Position numbers and translations under genes: made by a program. From JANNRW01 sp031401815 (lineage in GTDB: Bacteria; Desulfobacterota; Desulfuromonadia; Geobacterales; DSM-12255), in assembly GCA_031401815.1 (NCBI GenBank), contig JANNRW010000344.1, positions 1 to 6,987 of the forward strand: a stretch of DNA of 6,987 nt. The letters run 5' to 3'. Of this stretch, positions 1 to 4,555 are shown piece by piece. The number at the start of each line of letters is the position of its first letter. Position 1 is the first letter of the stretch. The notes beneath the pieces were generated by a model that did no database searches, was not told the origin of the DNA, and saw only the letters and a list, made by a program, of their open reading frames with translations.

Positions 1-1
1 A

Positions 2-136
2 GGTCTAAACAACAAAGCAAAAGTCACCACTAAAAAAGCTTACGGTTTTAAGAGCTATGAAGTCATAAAACTAGCGCTATATCACACGCTTGGGAAACTG
101 CCTGAGCCTGATGTCACCCACAGATTCTGCGGATGA
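2..136 (+). CDS. ISL3-family transposase, C-terminal fragment (5' end outside window)
   Basis: An open frame enters from the left edge and ends at TGA 134-136, giving the last 44 residues of a protein. It begins GLNNKAKVTTKKAYGFKSYE and ends LPEPDVTHRFCG. The NNKxKVxxxxAYGF block followed by an aliphatic helix, YHTLGKLPEP and a THRFC tail is the usual C-terminus of ISL3-family DDE transposases, which cut and paste an insertion sequence. The catalytic residues lie upstream and cannot be seen, so activity cannot be judged. The stop is followed within about 12 bases by a candidate element end. The assignment is from remembered family pattern; the family is fairly sure, the exact element unknown. 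Confidence 0.8.
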   Translation, partial: GLNNKAKVTTKKAYGFKSYEVIKLALYHTLGKLPEPDVTHRFCG

Positions 137-147
137 ACCGAAGAAGC
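136..147 (+). repeat. candidate terminal inverted repeat (right end) of the ISL3-type element
   Basis: The bases AACCGAAGAAGC directly follow the transposase stop. Read on the other strand they are GCTTCTTCGGTT, which resembles ISL3-family termini that, as I remember them, commonly begin GG(C/G)TCTTC. The left end and the 8-bp target duplication typical of the family are not visible in this window, so the exact boundary is inferred. If correct, the metallophosphoesterase frame starts immediately beside the element. Confidence 0.35.
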
Positions 148-148
148 A

Positions 149-496
149 TTGTCTTATATGCAAAAAATCAGCAATATGGGGAATTCATTTCTACCAATAA
201 GATTTTTATTTGTTGATAAGCGTCCCGGTTATTTTTTTGATGTATTGCAAATTGCTGATTATTGCGCAACACATATTTCACCCTTATTAAAAGACAAAGT
301 GCCGGTCACATTTCCTTTTTTTCGCTTATTTTGTATAGGAGATTTGCATATTGATGTTGGTAGAATAAAATTCGCTAGTGATTTAGCTTTGGAATTTGAT
401 AAATTACCCAAAAAGTCTTTACCAAATATAGTTGCATTCCTCGGTGATATTTTTCATAAGGGTGGTCTCGAGGAAAAAAAGTGGTTGCCGAGGTAG
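149..496 (+). CDS. metallophosphoesterase, N-terminal part (frame 0 of a split gene)
   Basis: This is the first half of a calcineurin-like metallophosphoesterase, a family that uses two metal ions to hydrolyse phosphodi- or monoesters. Motif I is GDLHID (D65, H67 counting from TTG 149) and motif II is GDIFH (G99, D100). The frame ends at TAG 494-496, soon after motif II, and the remaining motifs are in the overlapping frame that begins at 481. About 60 residues precede motif I, where these proteins usually start almost directly with this strand. I do not recognise that leader, and the gene may have lost its true 5' end to the adjacent insertion sequence. No good ribosome binding site is seen before TTG 149, ATG 158 or ATG 176, so the start is uncertain. 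The frame is the same as that of the transposase, separated only by TGA 134-136. The gene is AT-rich compared with the operon downstream. Confidence 0.6.
   Translation: MSYMQKISNMGNSFLPIRFLFVDKRPGYFFDVLQIADYCATHISPLLKDKVPVTFPFFRLFCIGDLHIDVGRIKFASDLALEFDKLPKKSLPNIVAFLGDIFHKGGLEEKKWLPR
475..481 (+). other. A AAA AAG slippery heptamer at the frame change in the metallophosphoesterase gene
   Basis: In the upstream frame the codons are GAG GAA AAA AAG TGG, so the heptamer has the phase needed for tandem -1 slippage (A AAA AAG, as in E. coli dnaX). After slippage reading continues with GTG at 481 in the frame of the second half. A Shine-Dalgarno-like AAGGGTGG (458-465) lies 9 bases upstream, near the spacing of the stimulator in dnaX. 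I see only weak hairpins downstream (for example TACC ATA GGTA, 511-521) and no convincing stimulatory stem. A lost A in a run of eight would give the same picture. Confidence 0.5.
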
Positions 497-1620
497 AAAA
501 TCTTTTCGATACCATAGGTAAAAAGATTAATAAGAAAAATGGGTGTGCTCCGGTAGTTTGTGTATTTGGCGACCACGATATGGAAACTAATGAAAAAGAT
601 ATTGAAGAGAATAGAAGAAAGAATAGTAAAAAAAGAAGTTTCAAAGAAATACCATACCAGATCAATACAGGCAATCTATCAAAAATATTAAAAAAATTCT
701 CGGGCAAGGTCTGGTCTGGATATACAACTGATGACATAGTGAAAATAAAACAAGTACGGATGCCCAAAGGCTTGGCTGCTACAACTGATGATGAAAAGAA
801 ATCCACCCGCCGCAAGAAGAAAGCAACCGAAATTGATTCCAGAGGAGGCTTGGCTGCGGCTACAACTCTTTGGGATTCCTCACCCACAAAACATATTGGG
901 ATCGCTCTCTCAGATTCTGTCATACCATATGAAGTAGATGGAAAGCATAGAATCCGATCCGGAGATATGAATAAAGATGTAGCCCAAGAACTGTCTTCGT
1001 TAATTGTAAAAGCATTTGAGGAATTAACGACTATTAAAGATTCTGAGCTTTCATTTATGATTACATTTCAACACCACCCTTTTACAATCAATTCAAAGAT
1101 TAGTAGTATGTTTGGGCCAAGAGTTGATTATGATTTTGGTAAAGGAGCTGATCCATACAACAGAGATTTGGTTTCAGATGATGAGATAGATACATTAAAT
1201 CCTGGACAGAATATTATGATACATGGCCATGTTCATTATTCTCACGTAACTCCTGATCTAAAAGCAAATCGTATTAATATAGGGGTGCCCCCTTTGGGGG
1301 ATAAAGCATATGATGATGATCATTATGGTTTCTTGAACTTGCAATTTGTACATCTCAATGAGAATAAGTATATGCTATTTATAAGTAAGTATAATTATGA
1401 TGGCCGTAAAAATCTATTAGAAAGAATGCTAGCACCTTCAAGAGTATTAATTATGACTTTCAAGACAGAAAATAATGGGCAAATATCAAAGATTGATAAA
1501 GATATATTGTCTTTGAAGACAAGAAAAACTAAAAAAAGACATCTTGACCCTGATGTTTATTTTGTAAACAGTGTCGATAGATATGATTGCATGGAAGGTG
1601 AAAATATTTTTTATTGTTAA
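481..1620 (+). CDS. metallophosphoesterase, C-terminal part (-1 frame of a split gene)
   Basis: This is the second half of the calcineurin-like phosphoesterase. Counting from GTG 481, motif III is GDHD (residues 30-33), where the usual Asn of GNHD is replaced by Asp. Motif IV is QHHPF (H198, H199) and motif V is GHVH (H250, H252). Joined by a -1 shift to the upstream frame it makes a protein of about 490 residues with all five motifs in the normal order and no residues missing at the join. GTG 481 has no separate credible ribosome binding site and would give a product lacking motifs I and II, so independent expression as an enzyme is unlikely. Between motifs III and IV lies a long, very basic and low-complexity insert (about residues 37-130, with KKRS and RRKKK stretches and a GLAATT repeat). 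The tail beyond motif V is unassigned. Substrate is unknown. It is transcribed in the same direction as the operon 70 bases downstream but differs in composition and is probably a separate unit. Confidence 0.7.
   Translation: MVAEVENLFDTIGKKINKKNGCAPVVCVFGDHDMETNEKDIEENRRKNSKKRSFKEIPYQINTGNLSKILKKFSGKVWSGYTTDDIVKIKQVRMPKGLAATTDDEKKSTRRKKKATEIDSRGGLAAATTLWDSSPTKHIGIALSDSVIPYEVDGKHRIRSGDMNKDVAQELSSLIVKAFEELTTIKDSELSFMITFQHHPFTINSKISSMFGPRVDYDFGKGADPYNRDLVSDDEIDTLNPGQNIMIHGHVHYSHVTPDLKANRINIGVPPLGDKAYDDDHYGFLNLQFVHLNENKYMLFISKYNYDGRKNLLERMLAPSRVLIMTFKTENNGQISKIDKDILSLKTRKTKKRHLDPDVYFVNSVDRYDCMEGENIFYC
769..867 (+). repeat. imperfect in-frame direct repeat inside the metallophosphoesterase gene
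   Basis: GGCTTGGCTGC plus TACAACT occurs at 769-786 and again at 847-867, where three extra bases (GGC) separate the two parts. The copies start 78 bases apart, exactly 26 codons, so the protein carries GLAATT and then GLAAATT. TACAACTGATGA at 780-791 is also present at 723-734. These repeats lie in the low-complexity basic insert between motifs III and IV. Confidence 0.6.
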
Positions 1621-1690
1621 ACCAGATTATCTGTTATCGCAGAAGCATTAATTTTTCAAAATTCAAATAAACACTTTTGAAAGGACATTT
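1621..1690 (+). promoter_or_regulatory. AT-rich leader of the ABC/radical SAM operon, with ribosome binding site
   Basis: These 70 bases separate the phosphoesterase stop from the operon's first gene and are the only untranslated gap of any size before the cluster, so a promoter is expected here. GAAAGGA (1679-1685) sits 5 bases before ATG 1691 and is a good ribosome binding site. A weak sigma70-like pair is TTATCG (1634-1639) and CAAAAT (1657-1662) with 17 bases between; the match is poor (3/6 and 4/6). I see no T-box, cobalamin riboswitch or terminator hairpin, and the gap is too short for most riboswitches. Confidence 0.3.
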
Positions 1691-2668
1691 ATGAAAACAA
1701 TACTCTTCTGGCTTTGTGTCATATGTACACTTTTTGCGGTCATATCCTGCACTAACAAAGGCAACTCTAATGGTAAAACCACAATCGGCATAATTTCTAT
1801 CGTCGAACATCCCTTTTTGGAACAAGCGAGAGAAGGATTTCAAAATACATTCAAGGAAAAAGGTTATATCGAAGGAAAGACAGTTGAATATGATTACCGC
1901 AATGCCTATGGCAAAATGGAAAATGCCAGCACGATTGCATCGGCTTTTGTCGGGAAGAAAGTTGATCTGATCTACGGCATCGCCACCCCTACCACGCAGG
2001 CAGTGAAAGAAAAGACCACGACCATACCGATAGTCTTTGCTGCTGTCACCGATCCAGTCGGCGCAAAATTGGTTCAATCTCTGGAAAAACCGGGCGGGAA
2101 TGTCACCGGAGTTTCGGATATGATCCCGGTCCGCTACCAGCTTGAAGTAATCAAAAAACTTCTTCCGAATCTGAAGAAACTCGGGGTTCCTTACAATGCC
2201 GGAGAGTCCAATTCCGTAAGCCTTATAACCGAGATGCGGAAGCAGGCGCCCGGCTTGGGAATCGAACTTGTGGAGGCGACGGCTTCATCCTCGGCAGATG
2301 TGAGCCAGGCCGTCACTTCTCTGGCGCAGAAGGCTGACGCGATCTATATGCCGACCGACAATACCATGGGCGCCGCTGTTACCGTAATATCGGACATTTG
2401 CATGAAGTTCAAAAAACCGTTCTTCTCAAGCGAGAACGACACCATAAAGAAAGACGGGGCGCTAGCTGCGCTTTCGGTCGACCATTACAAACTGGGCCAG
2501 AAAGCTGCTTTAATGGCCATCCGCATTTTAAAGGACAAGGCAAAAGCAGCGGATATGCCTGTTGAACGGTTAGGCGAATATGACCTGGAAGTCAATATGC
2601 GCGTAGCCAAGAAACTGGGGTTGAATATACCGGAAAAAGCCTTGACCGGAGCTAAACTGATCCAGTGA
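1691..2668 (+). CDS. ABC transporter substrate-binding lipoprotein, TrpX/YtpX-like (ABC_sub_bind family)
   Basis: This 325-residue protein is the extracytoplasmic solute receptor of an ABC importer. It starts with a lipoprotein signal: a short basic start, a hydrophobic stretch and the lipobox VISC with Cys20 as the likely lipidated residue. The mature part follows the PF04392-type (COG2984) pattern: GIISIVEHPFLEQAREGF near the N-terminus, then DLIYGIATPTTQAV, PIVFAAVTDPVGAKLV, the GNVTGVSD motif, ADAIYMPTDNT, and the closing EYDLEVNMRVAKKLGLNIPE. Length is normal for the family. Members have been linked to tryptophan or tyrosine uptake, but the ligand here cannot be read from sequence. The stop TGA overlaps the permease start (GTGA, 2665-2668), indicating translational coupling. 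The start is set by GAAAGGA five bases upstream. Confidence 0.9.
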   Translation: MKTILFWLCVICTLFAVISCTNKGNSNGKTTIGIISIVEHPFLEQAREGFQNTFKEKGYIEGKTVEYDYRNAYGKMENASTIASAFVGKKVDLIYGIATPTTQAVKEKTTTIPIVFAAVTDPVGAKLVQSLEKPGGNVTGVSDMIPVRYQLEVIKKLLPNLKKLGVPYNAGESNSVSLITEMRKQAPGLGIELVEATASSSADVSQAVTSLAQKADAIYMPTDNTMGAAVTVISDICMKFKKPFFSSENDTIKKDGALAALSVDHYKLGQKAALMAIRILKDKAKAADMPVERLGEYDLEVNMRVAKKLGLNIPEKALTGAKLIQ

Positions 2669-3591
2669 GTTATTACTCCCTATTCAATACCATCAGCATT
2701 GGCGGGATATTCAGCCTTCTGGCTTTGGGCCTTTATATCTCCTTTCGGGTTGTCCGGTTCCCCGATCTGACCTGTGACGGGTCGTATGCCCTTGGTGCAT
2801 GCACGACTGCCGCCCTTCTGCATTGTGGCTTGCCTGCCTTCTGGTCCGTGGTTATGGGGATGACGGCAGGATTTGTCGCGGGATTCCTTACCGGGACCAT
2901 GTACTCGAAATTGAGATTCCCCCATGTAGTCTCCGGTATTATTGTCATGACGGCGGCATATTCAATCAACCTGATCACCATGGGGGTGCCGAACCTGTCG
3001 ATTAAGGTGGAGATGTCCTTATTTTCCCCTCTTGAGGCTTGGCTGCGCCGATCTCAAGACGCAGACTCATTACTCCCTTCCCTGACCTACGCATCCCTTA
3101 TCCTGTTTTTTGGGGCAATAGCATACCTTATCATCTGGCGATTTCTGATCTGCGAGTATGGACTGCGTTTGCGTTGTGTCGGCATCGATGCGAGGATGGC
3201 GGAAAGAAACGGCATAAAGACTGCTTTGTACATACCCCTTGCCCTGGGGCTGGCCAATGCTCTTGTCGGATTGGCTGGTGGCCTGTTTGCCCACTATCAA
3301 CGATTTGCCGATGTCAATATGGGCTTCGGGATCATCATGGTAGGCCTTGCTTCGGTATTCCTAGGGCAGGCATTTGAGACCATAGGTATTAGGAGACCAT
3401 TTCCGGGCATAGGCCTGCAAATGGTCTCCGTTTTTATCGGGGCTCTCGTTTATCGAATCCTGGTTTCCACAGCGTACGACCTCGGATTACCTACCAGCGT
3501 TTTCAATCTTGTCACAGCGGGGCTAGTGTTCCTGGCGCTCTTATCGCCGGGCATAAGAACGCAGTGGGTCAAGACCTTCACCAGGGAGTAA
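2665..3591 (+). CDS. ABC transporter permease, TrpY/YtpY-like (BPD_transp_2 family)
   Basis: A 308-residue inner-membrane protein with about eight hydrophobic segments (roughly residues 8-28, 58-82, 88-108, 139-160, 187-208, 219-238, 250-270 and 279-295). FRVVRFPDLTCDGSYALGA (residues 27-45) is characteristic of the COG4120 permeases that pair with TrpX-type receptors. The loop EYGLRLRCVGIDARMAERNG (about 164-183) is the expected cytoplasmic coupling loop that contacts the ATPase. The GTG start overlaps the receptor's stop codon by four bases, so the two are coupled. The gene ends five bases before the ATPase gene, and the ATPase ribosome binding site (AGGGAG, 3583-3588) lies within its last codons. 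It is probably a complete, functional permease. Substrate is unknown. Confidence 0.9.
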   Translation: MSYYSLFNTISIGGIFSLLALGLYISFRVVRFPDLTCDGSYALGACTTAALLHCGLPAFWSVVMGMTAGFVAGFLTGTMYSKLRFPHVVSGIIVMTAAYSINLITMGVPNLSIKVEMSLFSPLEAWLRRSQDADSLLPSLTYASLILFFGAIAYLIIWRFLICEYGLRLRCVGIDARMAERNGIKTALYIPLALGLANALVGLAGGLFAHYQRFADVNMGFGIIMVGLASVFLGQAFETIGIRRPFPGIGLQMVSVFIGALVYRILVSTAYDLGLPTSVFNLVTAGLVFLALLSPGIRTQWVKTFTRE

Positions 3592-3596
3592 TCTAA

Positions 3597-4355
3597 ATGC
3601 AGGAAGTGCTTTGCCTCAAGCAGGTCAGCCAGATATTCAATGCCGGAACGGAGCATGAGGTACGGGCGCTTGATAATGTCGATCTCAAGGTTGGCAAGAA
3701 AGAATTCATCGTCGTTATCGGTGGCAACGGCAGCGGCAAGTCATCGTTGATGAAGGCGATTTTCTCTGGTATTATGACAAAAGGTTCTGTTTTCCTGAAC
3801 GATGCGGAAATTACCGGCATGCCCGAATTCCAGAGAGCCGGCTTGATGAGCTTCATTACTCAGCATCCGGAGGAAGGAACCGTAGGCGAGTTTTCCATTC
3901 TCGAAAATCTGGTGTTGGCTGGTTTAAAGCAGAAGCAGCCTTCTTTGAAAAGAGCGCTTGGTAAAGGAGTTGAGGACAAATATAAAGATATAGTTGCTTC
4001 AACCCGGCTCGGCCTGGAAAAACGCATTGATTCGCCGGTCTGTAATTTGTCCGGAGGAGAACGTCAGGTTATCAGTGTGTTGATGGCTTTGACCGGTTCC
4101 CCGGCTGTTTTGCTTTGTGACGAGGCGACTGCTTCTATTGATATCGAGAGGACCCTGGTTATCGAGAATTTGGTGAAAGAATTTTGCATTGGAAGAGAAA
4201 TTCCAGTATTATGGATTACACACGATCCCGAGCAGGTCCTGCGCATCGGGAATCGCGTGGTCGTTCTTCAAAAGGGAAGAATTTTCAAAGAGATTTCGGA
4301 AGAAGAAAAGAAATGGCTGACAATCGACGACATTTCAAATTGGATCAAAGGTTAG
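3597..4355 (+). CDS. ABC transporter ATP-binding protein, TrpZ/YtpZ-like
   Basis: This 252-residue ATPase powers the transporter from the cytoplasmic side of the membrane. All nucleotide-binding motifs are intact: Walker A GGNGSGKS (42-49), Q-loop glutamine Q89 (FITQHPEEGTV), signature LSGGERQ (151-157), Walker B VLLCDE with catalytic E176, D-loop SID, and H-loop H209 (WITHD). The Q-loop context and ordering match the COG1101 ATPases found with TrpX-type receptors. The start ATG 3597 is preceded by AGGGAG (3583-3588) at 8 bases. The gene completes a receptor-permease-ATPase set and is followed after 27 bases by the small peptide gene, so transporter and modification genes appear to share one transcript. 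Whether it imports a precursor or nutrient is not decided by the sequence; a receptor-dependent system normally imports. Confidence 0.92.
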   Translation: MQEVLCLKQVSQIFNAGTEHEVRALDNVDLKVGKKEFIVVIGGNGSGKSSLMKAIFSGIMTKGSVFLNDAEITGMPEFQRAGLMSFITQHPEEGTVGEFSILENLVLAGLKQKQPSLKRALGKGVEDKYKDIVASTRLGLEKRIDSPVCNLSGGERQVISVLMALTGSPAVLLCDEATASIDIERTLVIENLVKEFCIGREIPVLWITHDPEQVLRIGNRVVVLQKGRIFKEISEEEKKWLTIDDISNWIKG

Positions 4356-4368
4356 TCTTAACCAGTAA

Positions 4369-4378
4369 TAAGGGAGTG
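4369..4378 (+). promoter_or_regulatory. strong ribosome binding site of the 50-codon gene
   Basis: TAAGGGAGTG lies 4 bases before ATG 4383, with the AGGGAG core ending 6 bases before it. It is as strong as the site before the ATPase gene and much better than anything before the radical SAM gene. That is the main evidence that the short frame is translated, and possibly at a higher level than its neighbour. Confidence 0.7.
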
Positions 4379-4382
4379 TGCC

Positions 4383-4535
4383 ATGGAAAATCAATCCGGA
4401 TGCAACGAGATTGAAAACGGAAGTAACGAAAGCAATGATGTGAATACGCTGGCGGCGAAACTGGAGCGTAAGAACCTCATCCTCTGCAAGGGGAGCCTGA
4501 ATAATATCAAGGATTCCATGGATCAGACTTTTTGA
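4383..4535 (+). CDS. small peptide (50 aa), candidate precursor or partner of the radical SAM enzyme
   Basis: ATG 4383 to TGA 4533-4535 encodes 50 residues beginning MENQSGCNEIENGSNESNDV and ending NNIKDSMDQTF. The first 20 residues are acidic and rich in Asn, Ser and Glu. A basic, amphipathic-looking stretch follows (NTLAAKLERKNLIL), then CKGSLNN and a polar tail. There are two cysteines (C7, C35), no signal peptide and no Gly-Gly leader site. The gene has a strong ribosome binding site, fills the gap between ATPase and radical SAM genes, and ends at the 5' edge of the latter. I do not recognise a family. Position directly before a B12-type radical SAM gene suggests a ribosomally made peptide that is modified (RiPP precursor), perhaps with an N-terminal leader and a C-terminal core. 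A small regulatory or accessory protein is the alternative. Confidence 0.65.
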   Translation: MENQSGCNEIENGSNESNDVNTLAAKLERKNLILCKGSLNNIKDSMDQTF

Positions 4536-4555
4536 GTCATCACGAACAGCCATAT

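Noticed and set aside
134..136. TGA readthrough (or selenocysteine) joining transposase and phosphoesterase in one frame
   Set aside because: The tail THRFC plus stop is the normal end of such transposases, no SECIS-like hairpin is seen, and sharing a frame has a one in three chance.
375..923. Long minus-strand frame of 182 codons
   Set aside because: It lies wholly opposite the phosphoesterase gene, has no recognisable domain, and its hydrophobic runs mirror the lysine-rich plus strand.
1621..1690. T-box or cobalamin riboswitch before the operon
   Set aside because: TrpX-type operons can have T-boxes and B12 enzymes can sit under B12 riboswitches, but the 70-base gap is too short and none of their conserved boxes is seen.
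1634..2077. Minus-strand frame of 147 codons
   Set aside because: It is the complement of the receptor lipoprotein start and leader. The plus strand has a signal peptide, ribosome binding site and clear family motifs.
4532..4555. TTG 4532 as the start of the radical SAM protein
   Set aside because: Not excluded, since it overlaps the upstream stop, but TTG is rare, there is no ribosome binding site, and ATG 4556 places the first strand (FLMLYPP) at the usual distance. Kept as an alternative.
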